Below are positions 1-9,039 of a DNA stretch of 64,000 nt, in pieces (position 1 is the stretch's first letter; every line of letters begins with the position of its first letter). A model generated the notes under the pieces. That model was not told the origin of the DNA, made no database searches, and saw only the letters and a list, made by a program, of their open reading frames with translations. The stretch lies in NCBI GenBank assembly GCA_963676165.1, contig OY781043.1:1302001-1366000 (forward strand). The letters run 5' to 3'. The DNA comes from JAQIBY01 sp963676165 (GTDB taxonomy: Bacteria; Bacteroidota; Bacteroidia; Bacteroidales; ML635J-15). A program made the position numbers and the translations under genes.

Positions 1-1
1 A

Positions 2-406
2 ATGAAAATTCAATCAGTTTGGAAAGGTGGCTTTAAGTCTGTCGTTGAAAATTTTCGTGGACATGAAATAACGATGGATTTGCCAATGTTGCAACATGGC
101 GAAAATGAAGGTCCAATTGCGGTTGAGGCTTTTGTCATGAGCTTTGCCGGATGTGTGACAACCTTTTATGCAAAGATGGCAAAGAAGCTAAAGTTTGAGT
201 TGGAGGAAATGCGCTGTGATGTCAAAGCGGAAAGCGGCGATGAAACCATAGAACGTATTGAACTTACTTTGCATGTAAAATCAGATACAACACCTGAAAA
301 ACTTGAAAAAGCATTTGAGTTAACATGTCACAATTGCCCTGCAGGAATTATTTTGCGCCGTGGTGGTGTGGTCATCGATTCACACTTGGATGTTATATCC
401 GGATAA
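2..406 (+). CDS. OsmC family peroxiredoxin-like protein
   Basis: A 134-residue protein that fits the OsmC/Ohr superfamily, whose characterised members reduce organic hydroperoxides with a pair of cysteines. The two expected cysteine regions are visible: FAGCVTTFYAKMAKK near residue 51 and TCHNCPAG near residue 111, so the redox pair is kept. Length is normal for the family and the protein appears complete, with the ATG at base 2 of the window; an upstream start cannot be excluded because the window begins there. It is followed after 13 nt by the hisS remnant and then by a terminator, so the two are probably co-transcribed. The substrate is inferred from the family only. Confidence 0.85.
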   Translation: MKIQSVWKGGFKSVVENFRGHEITMDLPMLQHGENEGPIAVEAFVMSFAGCVTTFYAKMAKKLKFELEEMRCDVKAESGDETIERIELTLHVKSDTTPEKLEKAFELTCHNCPAGIILRRGGVVIDSHLDVISG

Positions 407-419
407 AAGATTTTAGATT

Positions 420-494
420 ATGGCAGAAAAACCATCAGTACCAAAGGGAACAAGAGATTTTACTCCAGAAGAAATGCTTGCAAAATTTGAATAA
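420..494 (+). pseudogene. Internally deleted copy of hisS (24-codon mini-ORF)
   Basis: An intact 24-codon frame that joins the first 20 codons of the hisS gene at 9155 to its last codons. Both parts match the parent base for base except two synonymous third-position changes (CCG to CCA, GCG to GCA). The junction lies in the 12-mer GAAGAAATGCTT, which occurs in the parent at 9203-9214 and again at 10496-10507, so removal of the 1293 nt between them (431 codons, in frame) produces this remnant. About 13 nt before the ATG also resemble the hisS leader. It cannot encode a synthetase. Whether the short peptide is made is unknown. Confidence 0.9.
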
Positions 495-515
495 ATAAAA
501 TTATGCAATAGCTAG

Positions 516-544
516 AGCCTCTCAATTTTTGTGAGGCTTTTTTT
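516..544 (+). terminator. Rho-independent terminator after osmC/hisS remnant
   Basis: AGCCTC at 516-521 pairs with GAGGCT at 533-538, with a short inner extension, followed by a run of seven T. It ends the plus-strand transcript and overlaps the stop codon of the convergent gene at 522. Confidence 0.8.
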
Positions 545-2027
545 CTTGTTCAGTCTTAAATTTTTCTGTTATAGTAAGTTTTTTTATAAAGAAAAGATAA
601 TTATTTCCATACTCCTTCTGTTCTTTTATTGTCGTCAGATGTTTTCTGCCAGTTATAATATAGTAATCGTGATAATCTTTATACCAATATTGAATGTTGA
701 TATTGTTTTTGTTTATGTTCAGTAGTTTTTCGAGAGGATAATAATTGTAGCAGACTAAAACTGGTTTGCTTTCTCCTGATTCGCAATTAAATCGATGTTC
801 TACATATTCAGGAAAGCCATTGTATGATAACTGAATTTCATTATCCCTATTGTTAATTCTAATGATTCTTTTTATCCCTGCTTCTTTATTCCATTTGTTT
901 ATTTTGAAACACTTACTCCATTGAATTTCACCATGATTGTTAAATTTTACGATGAATGCATGGGTATTCTCGTAGCCAAGAAAAACATCAACATATTTAC
1001 CGTCTCGATAAGTTTTACCTGTTACTTTACGATATTGTTCAGAAATTAAATAGTAATTGTTGTCAATTGATATTGTTTTATGTGTTATGAATGAGTATTT
1101 TGATTTTAACTTTTTATCTCCGTCGGTTATTGACTTTAAATCGTTTTTATTCAAAAACGATTCTACGGTGTCTAGTTCTGCAAATGTGTATGCTTCATAA
1201 TCAGATGTTTCGCCGTTTTTTCTTTTGAAAAAATAGAAGCCCTTTGAATATGTTTCAGTAAATTTTTCAGAATACAAACCTGAATATATATATTCATGAT
1301 TGTTTGATTTGCAAAGAGAAATATCAACTAAGTTGATGTCTATATTTTTTGTTAAGTTTTCATATCCTATTAATTCTCCATTTAAATCAAAAGTAAATTG
1401 ATAAGTATCAGTTGATTTTCCTCTTTGGGGATTATTAGCGAAAATATACAATTGCCCGGTCTCTTCATCTGTTTGATATCCAATGAGGTTGAATTGTGTA
1501 AACTTATAGCTATCAACATTGAAGTTTATACTTTTCTTTTCATTTTTCTTAAAATCTATGGTTAAGAAGTACTTGCCTGATAAATTTTTACAATATAAGA
1601 AAAGCTTACTTCCCCAAATGAAAGACTCTTCTATTGATATTTTTGATCGTAAAGATCCAGAAATGGAACTTATTTCAAATGTATTTGTGTTAAGTTCGCA
1701 AAGCGTGTAACTTTTTCTGGACTTAAAAAAGATATAGGCAATGCTATCTTGTTGTTTTATAAGGCTGATTTCTTGACTTTTATCTATACTCAACAAACTA
1801 TTATTTACTGTGTCGAATCTTGAATTGTAAATGACGAGATTCCAGTGTTTATGACCTGATTCAATTTGAGATGTCTCAGAAAGATGTAGAAAGGTTTCAT
1901 TTTCAAGTGGAATTACCTCGTGTCTTTGATAATTTTTTGATGTGATCTTAATTCCTTTATTCGTGTATTGTGAAAAGAGAGAGAGAGTAGAAAATGTAAT
2001 TGCAATAAATAATGTTACCTTTTTCAT
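522..2027 (-). CDS. Secreted protein of unknown function
   Basis: A 501-residue protein not recognised as a known family. Residues 1-20 form a signal peptide ending FSQ, the usual Bacteroidota cleavage context, so it should be exported to the periplasm or outer membrane. The rest is hydrophilic and rich in Asn, Lys, Ser and aromatic residues, with many short beta-prone stretches, as in beta-propeller-like surface or periplasmic proteins. No T9SS tail, lipobox or catalytic motif is visible. It is transcribed alone: the 220 nt up to nrdG hold no other gene. Its stop codon lies inside the terminator hairpin of the convergent operon. The AT-rich composition may point to recent acquisition, but this is inference. 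Confidence 0.7.
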   Translation of the reverse strand: MKKVTLFIAITFSTLSLFSQYTNKGIKITSKNYQRHEVIPLENETFLHLSETSQIESGHKHWNLVIYNSRFDTVNNSLLSIDKSQEISLIKQQDSIAYIFFKSRKSYTLCELNTNTFEISSISGSLRSKISIEESFIWGSKLFLYCKNLSGKYFLTIDFKKNEKKSINFNVDSYKFTQFNLIGYQTDEETGQLYIFANNPQRGKSTDTYQFTFDLNGELIGYENLTKNIDINLVDISLCKSNNHEYIYSGLYSEKFTETYSKGFYFFKRKNGETSDYEAYTFAELDTVESFLNKNDLKSITDGDKKLKSKYSFITHKTISIDNNYYLISEQYRKVTGKTYRDGKYVDVFLGYENTHAFIVKFNNHGEIQWSKCFKINKWNKEAGIKRIIRINNRDNEIQLSYNGFPEYVEHRFNCESGESKPVLVCYNYYPLEKLLNINKNNINIQYWYKDYHDYYIITGRKHLTTIKEQKEYGNNYLFFIKKLTITEKFKTEQEKKPHKN

Positions 2028-2247
2028 GGCTAATGTCCTGTTTTGTTTTTACAAATTTAAAAAAAAGTAAGTAGAATACAATGCAAAGGAGTCGTGTTTT
2101 GTTGTTGCTGAGAAAGAGCAGTTTGCATTATTAATGAATTATTTAACCTTTTTTAATGGAGAGATGAAGCTAGTTCACAAGAATTGTCCTCCTTATTAAA
2201 TTTATTGTAGGTAGTTGAGGAACGAGGTTTGTTTCAAAGTCTCTGGT

Positions 2248-2868
2248 TTAAATATAATCTTCTATGATATCTCCTTTTCTGAACATTTGAATTTTATAGT
2301 TTTCTTCAGCGAAGTTGTTCTGTAAAGAATCCATGATTTCTTTGGTATGATAGCGTTCCCAAATTGTTGTTCTGAGCTGATAATCTACTTTAGATTCTCT
2401 TAAAATACTTAAGGATTTTTGTATGTTGCTGATAAGGTCTCGGTTTTTGTTCCCTGAAATTTCTGCATACAATTCCGGATTAAAAACTGTTTTAATGTCC
2501 ATCGCAACGAAATCAATAAGTTTTGCAGCAATAAGCTCATAAAGTATTTCAGGGAAATACCCATTGGTATCTAGTTTGACTGGATATCCCATGGCTTTTA
2601 TTTTTCGGATAAATGGAATGATATCAGGTTGCAAACATGGTTCTCCTCCTGTTATTACAACCCCGTCTAGCCAGCCTTTTCTTGACTGCAGATGCTCAAT
2701 AATTGATGCTATTGATATGTCTTCAGTTTCCTTGATTAGTCTTGGAATAACAAGGCTGGGATTGTGACAGTATGGGCATCGGAAATTACAACCTTTTGTG
2801 AAAATAACAGATGTTGATTTTCCTTCCCAATCAATAAAACTTTGCTTTAAATATGCTCCGACTTTCAT
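2248..2868 (-). CDS. nrdG: Anaerobic ribonucleoside-triphosphate reductase activating protein
   Basis: A 206-residue radical SAM protein. Cys27, Cys31 and Cys34 form the CxxxCxxC cluster motif (CNFRCPYC) that binds the [4Fe-4S] cluster, preceded by SVIFTKG, and GGEP near residue 75 is the SAM-contact motif. In class III RNR systems this enzyme uses SAM and an electron to place the glycyl radical on NrdD. It is the last gene of the riboswitch-led operon, 52 nt after the DUF2721 gene, with a strong hairpin in that gap. The partner NrdD two genes upstream makes the assignment firm. Confidence 0.93.
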   Translation of the reverse strand: MKVGAYLKQSFIDWEGKSTSVIFTKGCNFRCPYCHNPSLVIPRLIKETEDISIASIIEHLQSRKGWLDGVVITGGEPCLQPDIIPFIRKIKAMGYPVKLDTNGYFPEILYELIAAKLIDFVAMDIKTVFNPELYAEISGNKNRDLISNIQKSLSILRESKVDYQLRTTIWERYHTKEIMDSLQNNFAEENYKIQMFRKGDIIEDYI

Positions 2869-2881
2869 AATTGTTAATTTT

Positions 2882-2914
2882 ACCTACACTCAAGCAGGTC
2901 GCTTGAGCGTAGGT
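2882..2914 (-). other. Intra-operon hairpin between DUF2721 gene and nrdG
   Basis: A 14-bp stem (2882-2895 with 2901-2914, one G-T pair) around a 5-nt loop. In the direction of the operon it is followed by A-rich sequence, so it is not an intrinsic terminator for that strand. On the plus strand it is followed by five T and could block antisense transcripts. It may serve as a processing or mRNA-stability element that sets nrdG expression apart from nrdD. Confidence 0.65.
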
Positions 2915-2920
2915 TTTTGT

Positions 2921-3382
2921 TTAATTCTCTTCAGGTAAGATGTTTTTTGTTTCTATTCTAAGGATACGGAAAGCCATAAGTACTTCACGTGCAGCATGCA
3001 TGATTCCGATAAATACAGCCACCATTGCTAGAATGAAAAACAATAAGGCAAGCGTTTTTGTCATTTCCATACCACTGGTTAGAAAGTGAAGTCCTAAACT
3101 TAGGATAGCAAAGATAAATAGACCAATCGCTGTTGTGTAAAACCACACTGCATTTCTTATGGTTTTTAATCTATCCATCAGGAGAGGAAGTTGCACTAAA
3201 ATACAATCTCTGCGTTCTGTGGATTCAATCTGTAAGGTTCTAAACTCTGAATTTAAAGCTCTGATTCGGCTCACCACCATAGAGTATTTATTGTTCATGC
3301 CAAGTAGTAATAGTCCACAAGCAGAAATCATAATGCCAGGGGCTAGCATCCCTTTAATTACTTCAATGATTGTTAATTCCAT
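2921..3382 (-). CDS. DUF2721 membrane protein
   Basis: A 153-residue membrane protein matching the DUF2721 family by its N-terminal pattern: a hydrophobic segment (MLAPGIMISACGLLLLGM), then NKYSMVVSRIRALN. Two more hydrophobic segments lie at about residues 80-100 and 108-130, giving three predicted membrane helices, with the loop before helix 2 charged. The family has no established function. It sits between nrdD (11 nt upstream) and nrdG (52 nt downstream) in one transcription unit. Whether it contributes to anaerobic nucleotide reduction or is only carried in the operon cannot be told from sequence. Confidence 0.85.
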   Translation of the reverse strand: MELTIIEVIKGMLAPGIMISACGLLLLGMNNKYSMVVSRIRALNSEFRTLQIESTERRDCILVQLPLLMDRLKTIRNAVWFYTTAIGLFIFAILSLGLHFLTSGMEMTKTLALLFFILAMVAVFIGIMHAAREVLMAFRILRIETKNILPEEN

Positions 3383-3393
3383 GATGTTTAATT

Positions 3394-5547
3394 TTAAGCG
3401 TTAATTTCTGCTGGTTGAACTTGTCTGTTTTCTTCTTTTGCAGAAAAGTCTTCGGTTTTGTACTGCTTGAAAATTGCTCTGTCTTTAAATTCTTCCTGTT
3501 TCCCTGAATTCCATTGACTTACCGGTCTCATGTAACCAACGATGCGACTATAAACTTCCGTTTTAGCTTCACATTGAGGACAGGTATAGTGTTCACCACG
3601 AATGTAACCATGAGATGGACAAATGCTGAAAGTAGGAGAAAGTGTGACATAAGGTAAACTGAAATTGTTTGTGATTTTGCGGATTAGGTTTTTTGCTGAA
3701 TCACCGGGCATATTTGTTTCTCCTGTAAATAAGTGAAGGACTGTTCCTCCTGTGTATCGTGTTTGTAACTCATCTTGTTGTGAGAGCACATCAAAGATGT
3801 CGCTGGAATAATCAACAGGCAAATGACTTGAGTTTGTATAATATGGTTGAGCACCTTCTTGGAAGCTCTTTTGGTTTGCTGTAATGATATCTGGGTATTG
3901 CATGGTGTCTATACGAGCGAAACGATATGCAGTACTTTCGGCAGGTGTTGCTTCTAGGTTGTAAATGTTACCTGTTTCTTCTTGAAATTCCTGAAGAACG
4001 TCACGCATGAAATTCATGATGTTTAATGCCAGTGTTTTGCCCGCTGGGTCTGCAATGCTAACGCCAAGATAGTTAATACACAATTCATTCATTCCATTAA
4101 TTCCTATGGTTGAAAAGTGGTTTTGCCAGAACTTTCCATAACGTGTTTTAATGTCTCGTAAGTAGAATTTAGAATATGGATACAATCCTTTTTCTGTATA
4201 GGTTTCAATTGTTTTTCTTTTCAGTTCCAGGCTATCTTTTGCTAATGTCATTAAAGATTTAAGTCGTTGCTTAAGATTTTCTTCTGAAGTTGATTCATAA
4301 CCTAGTTTGGGAAGATTAATTGTGACAACTCCAACAGATCCGGTGAGTGGGTTGGATGCGAATAGTCCGCCACCACGTTTGTTGAGTTCACGTTTGTCCA
4401 GACGGAGTCTACAGCACATACTGCGAACATCATCTGGTTTCATATCCGAATTAACAAAGTTTGAGAAATATGGGATCCCGTATTTCGAAGTCATTTCCCA
4501 GATGCTTTTATATTCTGTTTTGTTCCAATCGAAATCCGGTGTGATGTTGTATGTTGGGATAGGGAAAGAGAATAGGCTTCCATTAGCATCTCCTGCTAAC
4601 ATAACTTCAGCAAAAGCTTGATTTATCATGTCCAATTCTTTTTGAAAATCACCATAAACATCTTCTGTTATCTGTCCTGCAAAAACAACAGGCTCATTCT
4701 TCATAAAATCAGAAACTGTGAGGTCCATAGTGATATTTGTAAACGGGGTTTGGAAACCAACACGCGTTGGAATGTTCATGTTGAATAGAAATTCCTGCAT
4801 GGATTGTTTAACCTGTTTGTAGCTGAGCTTGTCATAGCGGATAAATGGTGCTAGAAACGTGTCAAAATTTGAAAAGGCTTGTGCTCCAGCAGCTTCACCT
4901 TGCATAGTGTAAAAGAAATTTACAATTTGACCAAGTGCAGTTCTAAAATGCTTTGCTGGTGCTGATTCTGTTTTGCCTAAAACACCTTTAAATCCATTTA
5001 AAAGAAGGTCTTTTAAGTCCCATCCTACGCAGTAAACACTAAGGAATCCCAGATCATGGATGTGTAAATATCCTTTGGAATGAGCTTCTGCAATATTGTC
5101 TGGATACAATTTGTTCAACCAATACTGAGAAGTAATGATGGTTGATATATGTTGATTTAAACCTTGTAACGAATATGAGGAGTTTGCACTTTCTTTCACT
5201 CTCCAATCCTGAAGATTGAGATAATCATCCATAACATCAATGTTGGAAAACAATTCATTGGCATTTCTGGATTGTTCTCGTTTCTTTCTGTAAAGCATAT
5301 AAGCTTTTACAAGGTCGAAATCCTGATGTTGAAAAAGCGTTTTCTCAACACAGTCCTGTACTTGCTCTACTGTTGGAATGTCATTGCTTTTAGTTTTGTA
5401 CAATGAGTTGACAACTTGATTGCAGATGGAATTGGCTTGTTTTCTGTCAGGTTTGCCAATTGCTCTCATAGCTTTAAAAATTGCATGTTCAATTTTTAAA
5501 GCTTTAAATTCCACAACCTCACCATTTCTTTTGATGATTTTTTTCAT
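3394..5547 (-). CDS. nrdD: Anaerobic (class III) ribonucleoside-triphosphate reductase
   Basis: A 717-residue oxygen-sensitive reductase that makes dNTPs from NTPs using a glycyl radical. An ATP-cone begins at the N-terminus (KKIIKRNGEVVEFKALKIE). The finger-loop region MCCRLRLDKREL is visible. The C-terminus carries zinc-site cysteines (about 643, 656, 659) and the radical motif RIVGY with Gly near 671. I chose the ATG at 5547 (alternative 5565); a longer frame back to 5742 would run through the conserved 3' half of the cobalamin riboswitch and adds residues with no match to the family. NrdG two genes downstream is its activase. Expression should be controlled by the riboswitch. Confidence 0.93.
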   Translation of the reverse strand: MKKIIKRNGEVVEFKALKIEHAIFKAMRAIGKPDRKQANSICNQVVNSLYKTKSNDIPTVEQVQDCVEKTLFQHQDFDLVKAYMLYRKKREQSRNANELFSNIDVMDDYLNLQDWRVKESANSSYSLQGLNQHISTIITSQYWLNKLYPDNIAEAHSKGYLHIHDLGFLSVYCVGWDLKDLLLNGFKGVLGKTESAPAKHFRTALGQIVNFFYTMQGEAAGAQAFSNFDTFLAPFIRYDKLSYKQVKQSMQEFLFNMNIPTRVGFQTPFTNITMDLTVSDFMKNEPVVFAGQITEDVYGDFQKELDMINQAFAEVMLAGDANGSLFSFPIPTYNITPDFDWNKTEYKSIWEMTSKYGIPYFSNFVNSDMKPDDVRSMCCRLRLDKRELNKRGGGLFASNPLTGSVGVVTINLPKLGYESTSEENLKQRLKSLMTLAKDSLELKRKTIETYTEKGLYPYSKFYLRDIKTRYGKFWQNHFSTIGINGMNELCINYLGVSIADPAGKTLALNIMNFMRDVLQEFQEETGNIYNLEATPAESTAYRFARIDTMQYPDIITANQKSFQEGAQPYYTNSSHLPVDYSSDIFDVLSQQDELQTRYTGGTVLHLFTGETNMPGDSAKNLIRKITNNFSLPYVTLSPTFSICPSHGYIRGEHYTCPQCEAKTEVYSRIVGYMRPVSQWNSGKQEEFKDRAIFKQYKTEDFSAKEENRQVQPAEINA

Positions 5548-5682
5548 TTGAGTTTCACCATTCATACTAAATTGGTTTAATACGTTAATAAATGGTAACT
5601 CACGGGGATTTTTAGATAAAGTCAAGGCAGGGAACTGCCTGTTTCTATCTTCGCCTTTCTCCCGAAAGCTACGATAATTTTG

Positions 5683-5822
5683 TCTTGGCAGGTCTTCTGA
5701 CTTACTCTCTGTTTTTCTGCCTTCCCAATCGCTATTTAGCAATCAGTGGCGAGGATGAAAAACACATTCAGAGTTCACAGCTACGGGGATAGTTCCTGAT
5801 TTACACAGGATTCCCTTTTAAT
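5683..5822 (-). promoter_or_regulatory. Cobalamin (B12) riboswitch upstream of nrdD
   Basis: Read on the minus strand, the conserved cobalamin riboswitch blocks occur in order: GGGAATCCTGTGTAAATC, then AACTATCCCCGTAGCTGTGA, GCCACTG, GGGAAGGC, and the 3' box AAGTCAGAAGACCTGCC at about 5687-5703. Spacing fits the class. About 140 nt separate the aptamer end from the nrdD ATG. In that leader, AGGCAG TTCC CTGCCT forms a small hairpin whose GGCAG could also pair with CTGCC of the aptamer 3' box, a possible expression platform. By analogy with the family, bound B12 should lower nrdD expression. A weak -7 box (TTAATTTG) lies at 5846-5853. Confidence 0.93.
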
Positions 5823-6030
5823 CTATATGAACCATATGACAGAAACAAATTAAAGCAATTTTTATAAGTGAAGGCATCTAGTGAAACATCAATTTATCAC
5901 CAAGTTTTTAACATTTCACTAAACGCTTGATTTGTACTATGTAAATAGAGTAATAAAGAGAGCGGTTGTCAAAAGATTATAGAATTCTCTCTTGCCAACC
6001 GCACTGCAATATGTATTCTAGCTTACAGTT

Positions 6031-8349
6031 TTACAAATTCATCAATTTAACACCAATATAAATTGTTCTTGGAGCAGCTGGTCCGTAAATGTAATTGCTA
6101 TCACGGTATTTGCCACTATCAAAGTCGTTTTGATAAGCATTCAGGATGTTTTTTACACCTCCAAATACTTCCAGTTTGGTATCAAAGCGTTCTAGCTCAA
6201 AACGATAACCAATTTTAGCGCTGATTTCAGTGAAGCTATCGCTTACAATGATTTCATCTTCAGCTTGTTCTGGGGCTCCTGCGAAGTGAGCAATTTCCAT
6301 TGGTCCAGTGAAAACTGAATTTATAGATAAATAATATTTTTCTGAAGGAGTAATGTCTAAACTTAAGAATCCATATTGGTTTGGAGTTCTGAGGAATTTT
6401 CTGCTTGGATCAATTCCCTCAATATTTTCAACTGGTTCATCGTACAGGCTTTCCTGAATAGTTATACCTCCTTCGAGTTGAGCTTTTTTGTTGTAATTTG
6501 CTCTTAATTCTAAACTGACACCTTGTACAGTTGCCCCACTACCATTGCGTTTCTCAAATAAATCACCGAAAGCATCTGATCCTATAGGTTGCAGGTAAAA
6601 TGCATTTTCTAAATATGTGTAAAAACCTTCCAGGGTGAATCCTGCAATGAATTTCTCAGTTGCCTTGTCGTAGTTGATAGAGGCTGAAATTGAATTGGAA
6701 TATTCAGGACCTAAATTGTCAGCAAGCAATATTCTTGAGATTCCACCGCCTGCAAAAGCCATATGCATATCGGCGTCAAATGCCTGTGGTGCACGAAAAC
6801 CAGTTCCCCATGTTAAACGAAATTGAGTGAATTGTTTTAGTCTGTACATCAATGAAACCCTAGGGCTTACAACGGGTTTTTTCAGAAAATTGTGTTGGTC
6901 TAGTCTAGCTCCTGCCAAAATATTAAACCGATGGTCAAATTCCCAATCAGTTTGAGCAAATACTGCTGCATTTTTTGTGGTTTGATCTGTGACATAATTG
7001 TAGGCAGGAATGGTATCGAAAATGTCATCAATAATGTATTCTCCTCCTACTGTTATTACATTATTTCCTTTCCAAAACGTATTGATTTTGTGGTTGTACT
7101 GTGTTCCGCCCTGAAGCGTGTAATTTCTTGTATCACCATAAGGAGGTAAGTCATTATGAGACAAAATATCAGATGGTGAATCCGGGATGATGCCTGTGTA
7201 ATGTTTTCTGTTGGTTTGTTGACCTGCAACATAGGCAATAAATGAACTGTTCTCAAAATTGATTTGATAATCTAATCCTCCCATCAAAACATTGTGGGTT
7301 CTTTCTTCAGCTTGTTGTGCTTTATATGCCGGTCCATCTATCATTTCACCACCAAAACGATATTCATTGAGGTTTGTGAAATTTGCTTCAATCTTTTGAT
7401 TTGCTGTTGGTTTTAAAAACAGATTCATCCCAAAAGAATTATTATTTAACTCTGGAAGTTCACTGAAATTATCTCCATTGTGATCATAGGCTTGTCTGTT
7501 TCGTTTTGCTAAGAAAACGGATACGCCTGCTTTTCGTGTTTTTGATAGAACATTGATGTTGCCACTTAAATTATTGTCAAGTGCGCCTCCATTGATGGAT
7601 GCAGTGTTCATACTGATATCAAAAGAATTACGGTCTGGGATTTTTGTGATGATATTTACCGTGCCGCCGACAGCACTTGATCCGTAAAGCGATGATCCTC
7701 CTCCTCTGACAACTTCAATGCGGTCTATCATATTTGCAGGAATTTGTTCCATGCCATATAGTCCTGTTAAAGGTGAGAAAATCGGACGTCCATTAATCAG
7801 AATTTGAGAATATGCTCCAGCTAGTCCGTTCATTCTCAATTGGCTGTAATTGCAGGTCTGACAATCCACTTCAACTCTTAATCCTGGCTGAAATTTTAAT
7901 CCTTCTGATAAACTGCATGATTGTGTATTTTCTAATGTTTTAGAAGTGATAACATTTACGATAACAGGTGATTCAGTCTGTCGTTTAAAGGTTTTTGTTC
8001 CGGTAACTACAACTTCACCTAAGGTGATTTTATCAGAAATGAGTTCAATATTGTACTCTAAACTGATACCCTCTTCAAAATGAATTGTGTCTTCGTGAGT
8101 TTTGTATCCTATCGCATTTGTAATCAGAATGTGTTCGCCTGGTGGAACATCTATCAGCATATAATGTCCAGAAATATCTGTGCTTGTGCCTAACTTCGTA
8201 TCTTCAATATATATGTTGACAAAGGGGATGTGTTCTCCTTTAGATGTTACGTGACCAAAAAGATTGGCATCTGTATGTTCTTGTCCGTTAAGTAATAGTG
8301 TGATACTTAGTAGAATTCCGGTTAAGATTGTACTTATAATATTTTTCAT
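6031..8349 (-). CDS. TonB-dependent outer-membrane receptor
   Basis: A 772-residue receptor. Signal peptide (about 1-22), carboxypeptidase-regulatory-like beta-sandwich (about 28-105), plug domain (about 115-235; LRMNGL, INGRPIFSPL, RIEVVRGGGSSLYGSSAVGG) and a C-terminal 22-strand barrel ending in aromatic/hydrophobic residues. The plug contains CQTCN, a pair of cysteines often seen in Bacteroidota metal, heme or siderophore receptors. It follows a DtxR-type repressor by 5 nt, so both belong to one operon and the cargo is probably iron, manganese or a metal chelate. The exact substrate is not shown by the sequence. Confidence 0.9.
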   Translation of the reverse strand: MKNIISTILTGILLSITLLLNGQEHTDANLFGHVTSKGEHIPFVNIYIEDTKLGTSTDISGHYMLIDVPPGEHILITNAIGYKTHEDTIHFEEGISLEYNIELISDKITLGEVVVTGTKTFKRQTESPVIVNVITSKTLENTQSCSLSEGLKFQPGLRVEVDCQTCNYSQLRMNGLAGAYSQILINGRPIFSPLTGLYGMEQIPANMIDRIEVVRGGGSSLYGSSAVGGTVNIITKIPDRNSFDISMNTASINGGALDNNLSGNINVLSKTRKAGVSVFLAKRNRQAYDHNGDNFSELPELNNNSFGMNLFLKPTANQKIEANFTNLNEYRFGGEMIDGPAYKAQQAEERTHNVLMGGLDYQINFENSSFIAYVAGQQTNRKHYTGIIPDSPSDILSHNDLPPYGDTRNYTLQGGTQYNHKINTFWKGNNVITVGGEYIIDDIFDTIPAYNYVTDQTTKNAAVFAQTDWEFDHRFNILAGARLDQHNFLKKPVVSPRVSLMYRLKQFTQFRLTWGTGFRAPQAFDADMHMAFAGGGISRILLADNLGPEYSNSISASINYDKATEKFIAGFTLEGFYTYLENAFYLQPIGSDAFGDLFEKRNGSGATVQGVSLELRANYNKKAQLEGGITIQESLYDEPVENIEGIDPSRKFLRTPNQYGFLSLDITPSEKYYLSINSVFTGPMEIAHFAGAPEQAEDEIIVSDSFTEISAKIGYRFELERFDTKLEVFGGVKNILNAYQNDFDSGKYRDSNYIYGPAAPRTIYIGVKLMNL

Positions 8350-8354
8350 GGTAA

Positions 8355-9029
8355 TTAACTATTTTTTGTTACAATAATCTGTTTGCATATTGCTTTGTTT
8401 AAGACAATTTTTTTGTCACTTATTTCAATCTCAAACATATCTTCATTGGGGAAAATTTGTTCAAGTTTAAAACTTATTCCTTTGCGGATGTTGTTTTGTT
8501 TGCAAAAGTTGAAAAAGCTTTCGCTGAAGGAGTCTAATCGAATAATTTTCAAAATCGATGGTGTTTTGATTTCTGAAAGCGGAACGCTGTTTCTGTGTTT
8601 GGGTAAATTTCCGCTTTTGTCAGGAATGGGATCACCATGTGGATCAAATTTTGGATAATTGAGGAATGCAGCCAATTTATCTGCCAAGCTTTCTGAAGTG
8701 GAATGTTCTAAAGCTTCAGCTTCTCTGTGAACCTCAAACAAATCCATGTCCAAGACTTCGTGTAAAAAGGTTTCCCATAATCGATGTTTTCTAATAACTT
8801 GCATTGCCTGCTTTTTCCCTTGTGTTGATAGTTTTAAAGGCGAATATTTCTCGTATTTAACCAATTTGTTGGTCGAGAGTTTTTTTGCCATATCTGTCGC
8901 TGCTGACTTTGAAATGTTTAAGCGAGAGGCTAAGTCTGAAATACTTGCACCTTTTTTGTTTCTGCTTTCATACCTATAAACAGCTTTGAGAAAATTTTCA
9001 CTTGATAAACTTACTTTGTTATGTGTCAT
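8355..9029 (-). CDS. DtxR/MntR-family metal-dependent repressor
   Basis: A 224-residue regulator. Residues about 8-65 form the winged helix (ISDLASRLNISKSAATDMAKKL, abbreviated motif ISDLASRLNIS), about 70-140 the dimerisation and metal-binding region with the typical HRLWETFLHEVL, E-x-E-x-LEH and D-P-H-G-D-P-I-P elements, and the C-terminus (about 150-224) an SH3/FeoA-like fold. The family represses metal uptake genes when Fe2+ or Mn2+ is bound. It is the first gene of an operon with a TonB receptor, which is the likely target. A palindrome just upstream (9040-9055) is a plausible autoregulatory operator. Confidence 0.9.
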   Translation of the reverse strand: MTHNKVSLSSENFLKAVYRYESRNKKGASISDLASRLNISKSAATDMAKKLSTNKLVKYEKYSPLKLSTQGKKQAMQVIRKHRLWETFLHEVLDMDLFEVHREAEALEHSTSESLADKLAAFLNYPKFDPHGDPIPDKSGNLPKHRNSVPLSEIKTPSILKIIRLDSFSESFFNFCKQNNIRKGISFKLEQIFPNEDMFEIEISDKKIVLNKAICKQIIVTKNS

Positions 9030-9039
9030 AAAATAAAAA

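Noticed and set aside
5548..5742. N-terminal extension of nrdD
   Set aside because: It runs through the 3' half of the cobalamin riboswitch and has no family similarity; the ATP-cone begins at 5547.
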